Positions 28,017-38,142 of a stretch of 64,000 bases of DNA are shown piece by piece. Below the pieces are notes generated by a model. That model worked only from the letters and a program-made list of their open reading frames with translations. It did not search any database and had not been told where the DNA came from. The stretch is from Amarolinea sp964580725 (GTDB lineage: Bacteria > Chloroflexota > Anaerolineae > SSC4 > Amarolineaceae). The DNA lies in assembly GCA_964580725.1 (NCBI GenBank), contig CAZOLV010000015.1, positions 1 through 64,000 of the forward strand, read 5' to 3'. Within the stretch, counting starts at the first letter, position 1. Each line of letters begins with the position of its first letter. The position numbers and the translations under genes were made by a program.

Positions 28017-31000
28017 TCAGGAGGTTGCGCCGCTCCGCCGGCGGCGGGTGGTTACCGCGCCCAGAGCGATTGTCAGTACGACCGCAAGGGCCAGGATCGC
28101 CGCCGGCAGGGCGCGCTGCGGCGGTCCTGCCTGCCACTCCCCAAGCGTGACGGCGGTCGGCTGCAGCAGCGTGGCGCTGACCGGCCCATGCTGCGTGGCC
28201 ACACCGCTCACGCTGATATCCTCCAGCCAGTACCAGTAGGTTTGTCCAACCTGTACGTCCAGATCATCGTAGGAGTAGGCGAAGCCCTGGGAGCTGCCAG
28301 GCCCCTGCGACGGCACGAAGGCCAACAGGTTCAGGGCGCCCGTCGCGCTCTCACTGCGATAGAGGTTGAAGCCGATGTTGTCCAGCTCGCTCACCGTCTC
28401 CCAGTTGACCGCGATGTGGTCGCCTTGCGCTTCGGCGCTAAAACTGTTCAGCGTTGCGGCCAACGGTGGGAAGGTGACCTGGTAGTCCTCCACCTCGCCG
28501 CCCGAAACCAGCCCTGTGGGGCCAACCGGGACCGCACACTGCCCGTTGCCGTCGGTTGGGCTGAGACGGAAGCGGAAGTAGTAGCTGGTGTTGCCCGCGC
28601 CAAGCAAGCCAGAAGGAACGGGGAAGGTCACGTCGGTCACACCATTGACCAGCAACTGGTTCTGCACGATGTGTTCCGAGAAACTCGAATAGGCGTCGTA
28701 ACCGCCGGTCTTGGTGAAGTCGCCGTCGGCGAAGGCGACGCCAACTCCCGATCCGCTGTCATTGCTGAAATCCATCCAGACGTTGAGACAGCCGGGGCCG
28801 CCGCTGACGGTCACCAGGAAAGCCCCAGTTCCGGTGCTCCAGTTGGCCGAAGGGCTACTGGAGCTGACGCCGTCTTCGTCCCCGCCGTCGCCGGTTGCGC
28901 CGGCGTTCGGTTGGCCGTTGGTTTCCTGGTCAATGCTGCTGCCCAGGGTCAGGCCGTTGGGAAGATGGCGAGCGCCGCCATTACCGGCCGTCGTCTCATA
29001 GCTGTCGGGCAGATCGCCCATGTCCAGCGGCACGCTCAGGTTGTTGCTGCCAACGACTTCATAGTCGTTCAGCGCGCCGTTGCCCAGCAGCTCAGCGCCG
29101 TCGGGGTTGCTGTCGCCTTCGCCGCGTTCGTCGGCGCTGGCGCCGAGCAGCGTGGTCCAGAGGACATCGGCGGTATTGATCACGGTGAGGTCGGCGCTGC
29201 CGTTGACCGTGGCCTGGTATTCGATCACCACGTTGCTGCCATCGTTCGGAATCGCGCTTACGCTGACATCGAGGACATTGTCTGCCGAGTTGTTGACGGC
29301 GCCGGAGGCGCTGCCGTTGAGCGTCACGCTCACCGAGCCGAGGTTGAGCGTCAGACCGGCGGGCAAGGCGTCGGTGATGCGCACGTCGTAGGCGGGCGCG
29401 GCGCTGCCCACGCCGTGGGCCACGGTCACGCGGTAGGTGACAACACTGCCGACCTGCGCCGGCGTTGGCGCAACCGAGATCTGCTGCTTGGTCAGGGCCA
29501 GGATCGGTTCGACAACGGTGATGGTGGGGTCGCCACCGCTGCTGGTCACGGTGCGGTCGGTCATGGCGGGGTCGTCGAAACGCACGGCGGCGCTGTTCGT
29601 CCGGGTGACGCCATTCTGGTTGCCCAGGATGTTCAGAACAGTCACCGTTACACGCAGCACAAAAGCATTGTTGCCAGCAACGCCATCGGCGGTGGCGGTG
29701 CTGTTGCCGAAATCGAAGGAAACGGCGCCGGCGCCAGTGGTGGGCAGGGCCGGGGAGACCGCGGGCGGGTTGCTGGTCAGTGTACCCACGAAGTCCTGGC
29801 TGAGCCGGCCGCTGCCGGAGGCCAGGGTGATCACGGCGTAGCTGTCCAGGCGCAAACCGTCGGGTAGCACGTCGCTGACGACCAGGTCTGGGGTCGAGCC
29901 TTCGGGCAGCGTGACAAGGATATCGAATGTCGCCTGTTCGCCGATCGTCAGATTGGCACCGGTGGTGGCAGCCAGGCTGGTATCGTCGTCAGTCACGCTC
30001 CCATCCTTGAAGGACTTGCTCACGGTGGGCCGATCGAGCGACGTGATGATGGTGGAGGCGACGCTGTAATTGTTGCGGATGGGCGCGCCGTAGTTGACGC
30101 GCGTGTTGTCGGTTGCGGTGACGCCGCTGCCGTCGCGCTCGCCAAACTGGCTGCCGGAGGCGCCGACCGAGCCGCTGGTGGTGGGATCGGTGCCGGTGGG
30201 GTTCGAGGCCGTGCCTGCCGCTCCCGGCAGGCTGGTGTAGGTCAGCTTGCCGGTGTTGACGATTTCCTGGCGCGCCGTGGTCGTTGTGTCCAAGACGCCG
30301 GTGACCGTGAGGGTGACATCCTTCGGCGTACCGCTGATATTCGCCTCGGGCGCCAGCGCATCGAGATTCATGGTGATCGTGCCATTTTGACCAACCGTCG
30401 GTACGACAATCGAGCCGCCGCTGAACGCACCGCTGGCCGTAAATGTCTGGCCCCCAGGCACAGCGGGCGTCGTGATCGTCACGCTTTGGAAGAGCACGCC
30501 GGCGGGCAGGGCATCGGTCAGGATCAGATCGAACGCAGTTGCCCGATCAACGACGTTGAACGAGATGGTGTCGGTGTTGAGCGTCGTCACGGTCGCGCTT
30601 TGAGCATACGTGCGGCCGCCGCTACGCGTCCCTGCGTTGACATAGACCTGAATCCCGGAGGGGAACTCGGCCGCCGTATCGAAATCGGTTGCGCGATCCC
30701 AGTTGTTGGCGTCGGCGATCACGTACACCCCGCGCTGCAACGGCGCTGCAGGCGCTGTCGAACCCTGGTCCTTGACGAGGACACGCATTCCTGGCGTCAA
30801 GGTGACGTCGTCCAGGGTCGTTGGCGCGCCAGAAGTCCAGGTGAAGCGTCCGGCGCCGGTCGTTCCACCGGTCGGGGTGAACGAATAGCTGCCAGACAGG
30901 GAGGCTGTCGTGGCGACCTGCACCGCCGGATTGGCTGTCACTTCCGAGAAGCTCACCGCGCTGGAATTGATGGTTGCGGCGGCCGCGTTGAGACCGAACG

Positions 31001-34000
31001 TCTTGCCGCCGTTGATCGTGCCCGCGACGACCGCGGCGCGATAGCCGAGATTCATCTCGGCCGCGGCGTCGAAGTCTGTGGCGCGATCCCAAATGCCGTT
31101 CAGACTGTCCACCACTTTGTAGATGCCGTTCTGGCTGGCGCTCGACTGGTTCTTGACCAACACGCGGTCGCTCTCGGCCAGTGTGATGCCATCCACACTG
31201 GTGGGCGCGCCGGTGAAGCGGCCCGCGCCGCCCATGCCGCCGGTGGGGTTGAACGTGGCGCTGAACGCCGCCGTGGTCGCGGCCCGCACTTGGGGGGCAT
31301 ACTGGGCCGGGTGCGCTGTGTTGTTGGAGAACTTGATCTGGTAAACGATCGGATCGCCGGCATCAACCGGCGCCGTTGTGACAGTCTTGCCCATGTTGTT
31401 GATCTGCGGCTCGACGATCACCACGCGGCTGAAGTCGTTGGCGGAGGTGGTCGAGCCGACCTGGGTGTTGGTCGTGCTGCTGCTGAGCGAAGTCAGGAAG
31501 GCGTTGCCCAGTGTCACACCGGCCTGTTGGGCGCTGCCGTTGTCTGGTGAGGTGTTATCGCGGTCGTTCGTCACGAGGGCATTGAACTCGATGACCACGT
31601 TTTCGGCGTCGGCGTCGTTGTCACTGTTCACCAGGTTGCCAAGCCGGAAATACGGGTCGGAGCCATCGTTGTAGGTGTCCGAGGAGGCGTTCGTCGCACT
31701 GCTGGCGACTGTGGCGTCGAATGACGTGCCCTCGCCAATGGTCAAGCCGTTGCCACTGCCCACGGCGAGACTGAACGACGAAACAGTATCACTGCCGCCG
31801 CTCAGGTTCAGTCCAGCGCCGGTCAGCGCCGGCACGGCCGCGTTGCCGCTGCCCGCTGCAGATGAAGTGATGCCTGCGCCGTTGGCCACGAAAGCGACGC
31901 GCGCGGTGTTGTCGTTGATGAAGCGCAAACCGCTCGGCAGGCTATCCTGCACCATGAAATCGGGTGAGGTACCCTCGGGCAGTTCCACCATCAGCCGAAA
32001 GCGCACGATTTCACCTGGCGCAACCAGCGTGCGCAGGGCGTAGAGGCTGTCAATGTCCATGGCCATGGCCGACGTGTTATTGTCGCCGCGCAGTTCCAGC
32101 TTGACGATCTGGGCCAGATCGAGGCCTGCCGTCGCGCCGGCCGTCACGACCGAGGAAGGCGCCGATAACGAAGCAGAGGAGATCACCTGCGAAAAACCGG
32201 GCAGACCCGCCGTCAGGGACGATGTCGTGATGTTGAGACGAAAGACCGTACCATCGGCATCGGTAAGCTGAATCCAGAGCGGAGTCGCCGCGTTACCGGT
32301 GAGTGCGCGACCCAGCAGGCCAATTGTGTTGTAGCCGCGCAGATCGAGATAGTTTGGCGCCGAGTAGGTGAAGTAGCCGCCGCCGCGTTCGGTGGCTGTG
32401 CCCGCGATGCGTAGATACTGCGGGAATGTCGTCGTGTTGCCTGCTGTGGCCCACGTATTGGAACCGCCGGTGATTTCGCTCCCCGGCGTCCAGCCGTCGA
32501 AGCCCGTTGCGGTGAAATCGGCGAGGAGCCTGGATTGCACTGTGTGAGCTTCCGACGAGGCGACGACGAGCTTGCTCAGAACCGGAGCAATGCCTGATAC
32601 CTGCGCTGCGTCGGTCTTGTCTTCAGCCGTGAAGTCGGCGCCGCCCTCCTGACCCGCATAGTTGAAGAGGGTGGCGGTGTTGACCAGGTTCTGGCTGGGC
32701 GTCAGACTGCTGGCCAGTTGCAGGTCGAAGGTGATGATGGCGATGTTGCGGCCGTCGGTTACGATCGTGCCATCGGCCAGTTTGCCGCGGTCAAGAGCGC
32801 CGGCCGCCGGGTTGGTCGGCCCGGGGTCGTCCAGTTGAATACCAGTGCTCAGGATGCCGCCGCCCAGGTCGGTGACGCTGAACAGGGCGCCCGTGCCGTC
32901 GGTGACGCACAGGTTGAGGCCAGCCCCACCGCTGGGTACCTGGTAGCCAGTGGGCAGGTCATCCTTGATGCGCACGTCGAAGGCGCCGTTGGGGCCGCGG
33001 CCGGTGTTTTCGACGACGATGGCAAAAGTCACCAGGTCGCCGGCATCTACGCCGCTCAGGTTGCTGGTGAAGGTCGTGCCCAGATTGCTTGAGGTGACCG
33101 GCAAGCCGCCGCCGCTCAGGCGCGGGCAGGCGGAACCGGGCGCCGAAACGGTGATGTTGGTGGGCGCAACGGTTGTCGGGCTGAACGTCGCGGCGGTCTT
33201 GTCCGTCGCAATAATACCCTTGCGCATTCCAAGCACCGGCTCGAAGATCTGCAACTGCACGATGGCATCCGCGGTGCGCACGCTGGTTTGCGTGGTACTC
33301 TCGGTCGAACGCGCCTGATTGGTCAGGTACAGTCCATCGGCAAAAGCATCGCCCTCGATCGTCACGGTGAACAGGATGTCCACAACGCTGGTGGGGTTGG
33401 TCGGATCGTCGAAATTGCCGTAGGTGAACTTGACCGTGTTGTTGGCCGCGTTGGTGGTCCTGACGGGCGTCACCGCGCCGGTCAGAGTATGATAGGTGTC
33501 GGCTGGCCCCAGGCAGGCCGCGCCGGCCGCCGGCGCGCCGCAGACCGTGTTGCTGAAGGAGGCCACCTCTGTGGCGCTGAAGACCGGCAGCGGTAGAAAG
33601 TCCTCCACGCTAAACTGTTCGAAGTCGCTGGTGGGGTGTGTGTACTGCAGGCGGTAGGTGATGGTATCGCCTGGCGTGCCCTGGACTGCGCTGCATGGCT
33701 GCGGCGAGCAGACTGTGCCGTTCTTGGCATAGATCGTCTTCTGCAGGCTGCCCTGGGCGATGTTCAGCGCGGCGGCGCTGGTATCGGCCTCGCTGTTGCC
33801 GGTGGGGATCAGGTTGGCGTTGTTCAGCACGTCGCCGGTGATGGTGACGTCATTGTTCAGGACATCGCCCTGATCCACGCTTGGATCACCAGAGGGGTAG
33901 TCGTCGGTGTAGGCGTCCAGGATGACGGTGCGGAATTTGAGCCTGGCTGTCGTTGCGCCATCATCGAAGGGATCGCAGTCGTAGTCGCTGCCGCCGGCCG

Positions 34001-35570
34001 TGGGGACACAGCCGCCGATCAGCTTGCCATCCGGCCACCCGCGCGTCACCAGCTCGGCGGAGATGTCGAAGGCGATGGCGGTCGTGCCGTTGTTGGCGGC
34101 CCCGTTGTCGCCGTCGCATTCCGGGCCCGGTCCGCCGGTGTAGTTGCAGATCACATTCACGTTGCCGCCGGCCATACCCGCCGCGGCCAGCGTGAAGCCG
34201 TTGCCATTGACTGCCAGGGTCGGCGCAAAGCTGGACTGAAAATGCTGGCCGTCGGAGATCAGGTCGTCAATCAGCACATTCTGGAAAGCGAAGAAGTCGG
34301 ACACCTGGAAATCGAGGGTGTACTCCAACAGATCGCCGGGCGAGTTGACGCTGTCGCTGAGGTTGGCCACGCTCTTCTGGATGGCGATAGACTTGCAACC
34401 CAGGATGTGTTCGGGCGGATCGCCGCTGCCGCCGTCCGCGGCATTGTCCACGCCGCCCAGGTCACGCGGGTCGAGCGGCGTCCAGTCACCCAGCGCGCCG
34501 GCCTGATTGATACACGACACATCGTCGCCAGTGCTGGCATCAATGACAGGGTTGCTGCTGGCATCGTTGAGTGGCGCGTAGAAACGAAAACGCACCGTGG
34601 CGTCGGATGTGCCCGTCGTGCCGGTCACCGACGCGAAAGTGCAAACCAGATTGCCGCCGGGGGTAGTGGTGCTGGGCAGCGTGCCGCAGGCGGCAGCCGG
34701 GCTGGTGCTGACCACCTGGACGAACTGTAAGTTGCCGGGCAGGTAGTCACTGATGTCGAGGTGGGTCACCGTTTGCCCATCGGCAAGATCTACGGCCACC
34801 GTGTACTCGCGCGGGAAGTTGGGGCCGGTAGCGGTCTCATCCTCCGGGCCATGGTAGGTTTTCGTCAGCTTGATCAGGGTCGGGGTGACGCTGGCGCTGG
34901 TCAGGCTGGCCTGGATGATGGGCGGGTCGGTGGTGGTGTTGTCCAGCGGATCGGCGCCATAGCGGAAGCCGCCGCGCGCCAGGATCGGCAGCGTCGTTGC
35001 CAAATCGGCGTAATTGCTGAGGTTGGCGTTGATGGTGATGTCGGCCGCCGGCTGGTCAGCCGCAAAGGAGCCGAAGGGCAGCTCCAGGTTGACGAACTGC
35101 CAGGTGAAAGAGGCGTCGAAGCCAGGCGTCGAAGCCGGACAGTTGACCGGGAGGCCGGTCAGCGGGTGGGTGAGGGTTGCACCTGGAGAGCAGATCAGCA
35201 GCACGGAATTGACGGCTACGCCCAGGTAGGCGGCGCTGGCGAAGCTGACGCCGTCGTTCGGTCCGCTGCCGCTGGTGGCGTCCACGCCGCCAATGGGCAG
35301 AAATATGTCCACGTAAGGGCCATAGCCAACCTCGGCGCCGGTACCGGTATTGTCGAAGGCGGCAGTGAAGCCGAAGCCTTCACCGATCATCGTGGTGGAG
35401 GGAACAGTCAGAGAGGCAACGGGCGTCACGGCCTGGGGGGCCGCGACAAGTTCGGCGTTGGCGTTCGCCGCGAGGCCTGGTGCGGCCGGCGCGAGGAGGG
35501 TCAACAAGACAACCAACAAAGACACAAGCACAAGATAGGCCTGATCGGCCCGCATTCGGCGGTCTAACAT
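28017..35570 (-). CDS. giant cell-surface protein: DUF11-type repeats, two phage-fibre-like modules, GEVED domain, C-terminal anchor
   Basis: A 2517-residue exported protein. A signal peptide (LVLVSLLVVLLTLLAPAAPG) follows a short basic start. Most of the length is a series of DUF11-like Ig-fold repeats recognisable by phrases such as VTYRVTVAHGVG, DVRITDALPAGL and VIEYQATVNGSA. Around residues 1430-1545 and 1549-1677 lie two modules with RVLVKNQSSASQNGIYKV and WDRATDFD, a pattern known from phage tail-fibre repeats. Residues about 2184-2365 form a GEVED domain (MGDLPDSYETTAGNGGARHL ... GGEVEDYQVTF), followed by a fibronectin-like domain and a hydrophobic helix with a basic tail (VTTRRRRSGATS). 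The likely role is a surface stalk or adhesin; no LPXTG motif is seen. It is monocistronic, with its own promoter and a terminator after the stop. Confidence 0.88.
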   Translation of the reverse strand: MLDRRMRADQAYLVLVSLLVVLLTLLAPAAPGLAANANAELVAAPQAVTPVASLTVPSTTMIGEGFGFTAAFDNTGTGAEVGYGPYVDIFLPIGGVDATSGSGPNDGVSFASAAYLGVAVNSVLLICSPGATLTHPLTGLPVNCPASTPGFDASFTWQFVNLELPFGSFAADQPAADITINANLSNYADLATTLPILARGGFRYGADPLDNTTTDPPIIQASLTSASVTPTLIKLTKTYHGPEDETATGPNFPREYTVAVDLADGQTVTHLDISDYLPGNLQFVQVVSTSPAAACGTLPSTTTPGGNLVCTFASVTGTTGTSDATVRFRFYAPLNDASSNPVIDASTGDDVSCINQAGALGDWTPLDPRDLGGVDNAADGGSGDPPEHILGCKSIAIQKSVANLSDSVNSPGDLLEYTLDFQVSDFFAFQNVLIDDLISDGQHFQSSFAPTLAVNGNGFTLAAAGMAGGNVNVICNYTGGPGPECDGDNGAANNGTTAIAFDISAELVTRGWPDGKLIGGCVPTAGGSDYDCDPFDDGATTARLKFRTVILDAYTDDYPSGDPSVDQGDVLNNDVTITGDVLNNANLIPTGNSEADTSAAALNIAQGSLQKTIYAKNGTVCSPQPCSAVQGTPGDTITYRLQYTHPTSDFEQFSVEDFLPLPVFSATEVASFSNTVCGAPAAGAACLGPADTYHTLTGAVTPVRTTNAANNTVKFTYGNFDDPTNPTSVVDILFTVTIEGDAFADGLYLTNQARSTESTTQTSVRTADAIVQLQIFEPVLGMRKGIIATDKTAATFSPTTVAPTNITVSAPGSACPRLSGGGLPVTSSNLGTTFTSNLSGVDAGDLVTFAIVVENTGRGPNGAFDVRIKDDLPTGYQVPSGGAGLNLCVTDGTGALFSVTDLGGGILSTGIQLDDPGPTNPAAGALDRGKLADGTIVTDGRNIAIITFDLQLASSLTPSQNLVNTATLFNYAGQEGGADFTAEDKTDAAQVSGIAPVLSKLVVASSEAHTVQSRLLADFTATGFDGWTPGSEITGGSNTWATAGNTTTFPQYLRIAGTATERGGGYFTYSAPNYLDLRGYNTIGLLGRALTGNAATPLWIQLTDADGTVFRLNITTSSLTAGLPGFSQVISSASLSAPSSVVTAGATAGLDLAQIVKLELRGDNNTSAMAMDIDSLYALRTLVAPGEIVRFRLMVELPEGTSPDFMVQDSLPSGLRFINDNTARVAFVANGAGITSSAAGSGNAAVPALTGAGLNLSGGSDTVSSFSLAVGSGNGLTIGEGTSFDATVASSATNASSDTYNDGSDPYFRLGNLVNSDNDADAENVVIEFNALVTNDRDNTSPDNGSAQQAGVTLGNAFLTSLSSSTTNTQVGSTTSANDFSRVVIVEPQINNMGKTVTTAPVDAGDPIVYQIKFSNNTAHPAQYAPQVRAATTAAFSATFNPTGGMGGAGRFTGAPTSVDGITLAESDRVLVKNQSSASQNGIYKVVDSLNGIWDRATDFDAAAEMNLGYRAAVVAGTINGGKTFGLNAAAATINSSAVSFSEVTANPAVQVATTASLSGSYSFTPTGGTTGAGRFTWTSGAPTTLDDVTLTPGMRVLVKDQGSTAPAAPLQRGVYVIADANNWDRATDFDTAAEFPSGIQVYVNAGTRSGGRTYAQSATVTTLNTDTISFNVVDRATAFDLILTDALPAGVLFQSVTITTPAVPGGQTFTASGAFSGGSIVVPTVGQNGTITMNLDALAPEANISGTPKDVTLTVTGVLDTTTTARQEIVNTGKLTYTSLPGAAGTASNPTGTDPTTSGSVGASGSQFGERDGSGVTATDNTRVNYGAPIRNNYSVASTIITSLDRPTVSKSFKDGSVTDDDTSLAATTGANLTIGEQATFDILVTLPEGSTPDLVVSDVLPDGLRLDSYAVITLASGSGRLSQDFVGTLTSNPPAVSPALPTTGAGAVSFDFGNSTATADGVAGNNAFVLRVTVTVLNILGNQNGVTRTNSAAVRFDDPAMTDRTVTSSGGDPTITVVEPILALTKQQISVAPTPAQVGSVVTYRVTVAHGVGSAAPAYDVRITDALPAGLTLNLGSVSVTLNGSASGAVNNSADNVLDVSVSAIPNDGSNVVIEYQATVNGSADLTVINTADVLWTTLLGASADERGEGDSNPDGAELLGNGALNDYEVVGSNNLSVPLDMGDLPDSYETTAGNGGARHLPNGLTLGSSIDQETNGQPNAGATGDGGDEDGVSSSSPSANWSTGTGAFLVTVSGGPGCLNVWMDFSNDSGSGVGVAFADGDFTKTGGYDAYSSFSEHIVQNQLLVNGVTDVTFPVPSGLLGAGNTSYYFRFRLSPTDGNGQCAVPVGPTGLVSGGEVEDYQVTFPPLAATLNSFSAEAQGDHIAVNWETVSELDNIGFNLYRSESATGALNLLAFVPSQGPGSSQGFAYSYDDLDVQVGQTYWYWLEDISVSGVATQHGPVSATLLQPTAVTLGEWQAGPPQRALPAAILALAVVLTIALGAVTTRRRRSGATS

Positions 35571-35714
35571 TCTGGAGGATCTCCTGTCTCTGGCTCAGCG
35601 ATTGAAAACTCGGGCGTCTTCACCAGCCGTATCAGACGAACGACGCGCGGGTGAAAAGCGCCAAAAACGATGGACGGGGCTGCAACAGCCTCCGTCCGAT
35701 CTATGTTCGATGGG

Positions 35715-35744
35715 ATCATAGCACAAGTATACGAGGAATGTCTT
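35715..35744 (-). promoter_or_regulatory. candidate sigma70-type promoter for the giant surface protein
   Basis: Minus strand: AAGACA (35739-35744), an 18-base spacer and TATGAT (35715-35720), about 145 bases before the start codon. The -10 matches five of six consensus bases. The remainder of the 35571-35897 interval holds no gene that I can support. Confidence 0.4.
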
Positions 35745-35897
35745 TACAGTTGACTGACAATGTGAGAAGAATGCGGCGTTTTCGGACGAGGCTGGCGGGT
35801 TGGTGAGGTGGAACAGGGCGAGAAGGGAGCGGGATGTGCAAGGATGATACTTTGGAGTATAACACTTATGAGTATAATGATCTCGGGGGAACAGCGA

Positions 35898-36890
35898 ATG
35901 AAGTTTGATTTTGTTGGAAGAACGCAAGAACTGGAGGTTCTCGATGCGCTTTGGCGCAAGGACGGAGCGCAACTGCTGGTGCTGTAAGGGCGGCGGCGCG
36001 TCGGAAAGACGGCGCTGTTGACCCATTGGCTGCAGACGCGTCAAGCGCATGCGCTGTACTGGTCGGCTGCACCGACTTCGGCCGCTGCGCAGTTGCGTTC
36101 GTTCCCCCAGGCTGGACGCCCGCAATGTCGAACCGGCCCCCGACGCCTTCTTGAACGCACTGCGGTTGGCGCTGGCGCTCGATCCGGCTCAAGCCCCCGC
36201 CGCGGCCCTGGCCGACCGACCTGGCCGGCGCGTCATCCTGATTGACACGTATGAGCTGCTGGCCCCGCTCGACAGTTGGCTGCGCGAGGTCTTCCTGCCG
36301 CAACTGCCGGAAGACGTGCTCGTGGTCGTGGTCGTGGCCGGCCGCAAGCCGCCTGCACCCGACTGGCGCGCCGATCCCGGTTGGCAGACCTTCGTGCGCG
36401 TCCTGCCGCTGCGCAACCTCAGTTCCGATGAAAGCCGGCTGTACCTGGCGCAGCGCGGCGTTCCCGCCGATCAATGTGCGGCGATCCTGGGCTTCACGCA
36501 CGGCCACCCGCTGGCGCTGTCGCTCGTGGCCGAGACATTTGCCCAGCGCGAGGCGGTTACCTTCCGGCCAGAGGCCGCGCCCGACATCATCAAGACCCTG
36601 GTCGAGCAATTCGTGCAGAAAGCGCCCGGCCCTGCCCATCGCGCCGCGCTGGAAGCGTGCGCCCAGGTGCGCCTGCTGAACGAGCCGCTGCTCGGCGAGA
36701 TGCTGAACCTGCCGGACGCACACGAGTTGTTCGACTGGCTGCGTGGACTATCCTTTGTCGAGTCTGGCCCGCTGGGCCTCTTCCCGCACGACCTGGCGCG
36801 CGAGGCCCTGGTAGCCGACCTGCGCTGGCGTCACCCCGACTGGTACCAAGAGCTGCACCGCCGGGCGCGGCGACGCCGCATCACGGGCCG
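35898..36890 (+). pseudogene. broken AAA-type ATPase / ATP-binding regulator
   Basis: The start ATG 35898 gives FVGRTQELEVLDALW and reaches AQLLVL, then meets TAA at 35985-35987. The same frame continues directly with GRRRVGKTALLTHWL, a Walker A motif, so one codon, probably TAC/TAT for tyrosine, has become a stop. Near 36105-36115 the coding shifts by one base into a frame with VILIDTYELLAPLDSWL (Walker B-like), VVVVVAGRKPPAPDWR, LPLRNLSSDESRLYLAQRGV and FTHGHPLALSLVAETF. These are typical of an NTPase sensor/regulator family found in Chloroflexota. The frame is lost again in an Arg-rich run near 36880. With a stop and at least one frameshift this is a pseudogene, unless the assembly contains errors. 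Confidence 0.75.
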
Positions 36891-36896
36891 GCGGGG

Positions 36897-37169
36897 ATGG
36901 CCGCATCGGCTGCGGCCTATCTGGCCGCCTTTCCCGACCTTAATTTCACCGTGGAAGAAACGGTGATTGACGGTGATCGCGTGGCGCAGATCTGGCGGAC
37001 ACACGCCACCCACCGCGGGCCGCTGCTGAACATTCCCGCCACAGGCCGCCGCATCGCGGTGCGCGGCGCCTCCCTGCTGACCTTCAGGGAGGGCCGGCTC
37101 TACCGTGCAGTGTACATCTGGGACGTCGCCGGGCTGCTGCGCGAGATCGGGCTGCTGCCGGAGCTGTAA
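36897..37169 (+). pseudogene. SnoaL-like (ester cyclase family) C-terminal fragment
   Basis: From ATG 36897 a 90-residue frame reads AYLAAFPDLNFTVEETVIDG, then DRVAQIWRTHATHRG and ATGRRIAVRGASLLTFREGR, ending with a normal stop. This is the C-terminal two-thirds of the SnoaL-like NTF2-fold family (usually about 130-145 residues). The N-terminal helix is missing. It abuts the decayed ATPase with no gap, so a deletion has fused two unrelated genes. Confidence 0.6.
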
Positions 37170-37199
37170 GCGTTAGCGCTGGGCCGTTTCGGTGCGCCG

Positions 37200-38096
37200 C
37201 TAACGTCCCTGCTGGACGAAATACGTCCAGCCATCCAGCTCCGGGGGTTCGATCCCCAGATGCGTCAGAATCCCCATGACCTGGGCGCGGTGCTCGGTGG
37301 CGTGGTTGATCGCCTGGGTGAGCAGGATCGTCTTGGGCACGTCGCGCGGCAAACCATCCCAGTCAACCTGAACCGCATCGCCGGGCTGAACTTTGGTGGC
37401 CCATTCGATCAGGCCAGCGCCGGACGCGCTCAACGAATCGCGCATCTCTGCAAGGGTCATAGCCGGAGCGTCTTTGGGGCGGCGGTACGGCTGACCCGTA
37501 GCGATGCGCGCATGGTAGGAACGTTCAGCCGTGGCGATATGCTGCAACGTGTCGTGAATAGAGCCGTAGGCGCCGATCAGGGTGGCGTCCAGTTGGTCGC
37601 CGGTCAGTGTTGCGCACTGATCGAGCAGCCGCTGATTGGCCCAGCGGTTGTGGTGGAACAAGGTGGTCAGGGTGTCGGAATGGATCATTTTTCGCTCCTC
37701 AACATGTCTCGCGAAATTGTTTAGGATGGCTTGCCAGCCCTGTCGCTGTTGTTCAACGGTATGAGATGACTCGGTATCGAATGTCTCACGAACTGTCACG
37801 AACTGGGTGTTCGCTACGAACTCAACAACCACCGACCGCTCATCACCCAACGAGTACTCGATGACTTCGTTCGCAACCACCCTCGTGAAAGCGCCTGCGA
37901 AGTCAAAACCCATGCTGCCGTCCCTGGCTTCCATGCGGTACGAAAACTGACCGCCCGGACGGAGGTCAAGCTCCGCCGCCGGACAATGCCAGTCGTCCGA
38001 CGCTGCGTTCCATCGCTTGATGTCATCTGGCGTAGTCCACGCCCGCCACACAACCTCGATGGGTGCGGCGATGATCGCCTCAACGGTGATCTTCAT
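37200..38096 (-). CDS. SRPBCC (AHSA1-type) - DinB fusion protein
   Basis: The start at ATG 38096 (MKITVEAIIAAP) follows an AAGGAGAG site; a longer frame from 38123 is less likely. Residues 1-130 are a START/SRPBCC AHSA1-like domain (VEAIIAAPIEVVWRAWTTPD, DIKRWNAASDDWHCP, LRPGGQFSYRMEARDGSMGF, WQAILNNFARHVE). Residues about 135-298 are a DinB four-helix domain (MIHSDTLTTLFHHNRWANQR, TLQHIATAERSYHARIATG, INHATEHRAQVMGIL). The two histidines of HIATAE and NHATEHR plus an earlier one match the DinB metal site. Each is usually a separate gene; here the stop between them is missing and the internal MIHSD start remains. The likely role is small-molecule binding or a bacillithiol/mycothiol-type transferase. 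It lies downstream of a VOC gene. Confidence 0.85.
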   Translation of the reverse strand: MKITVEAIIAAPIEVVWRAWTTPDDIKRWNAASDDWHCPAAELDLRPGGQFSYRMEARDGSMGFDFAGAFTRVVANEVIEYSLGDERSVVVEFVANTQFVTVRETFDTESSHTVEQQRQGWQAILNNFARHVEERKMIHSDTLTTLFHHNRWANQRLLDQCATLTGDQLDATLIGAYGSIHDTLQHIATAERSYHARIATGQPYRRPKDAPAMTLAEMRDSLSASGAGLIEWATKVQPGDAVQVDWDGLPRDVPKTILLTQAINHATEHRAQVMGILTHLGIEPPELDGWTYFVQQGR

Positions 38097-38142
38097 GGCT
38101 CTCCTTCCTTCGATGGCATTCACGGTATGAGACCGCCTACCC

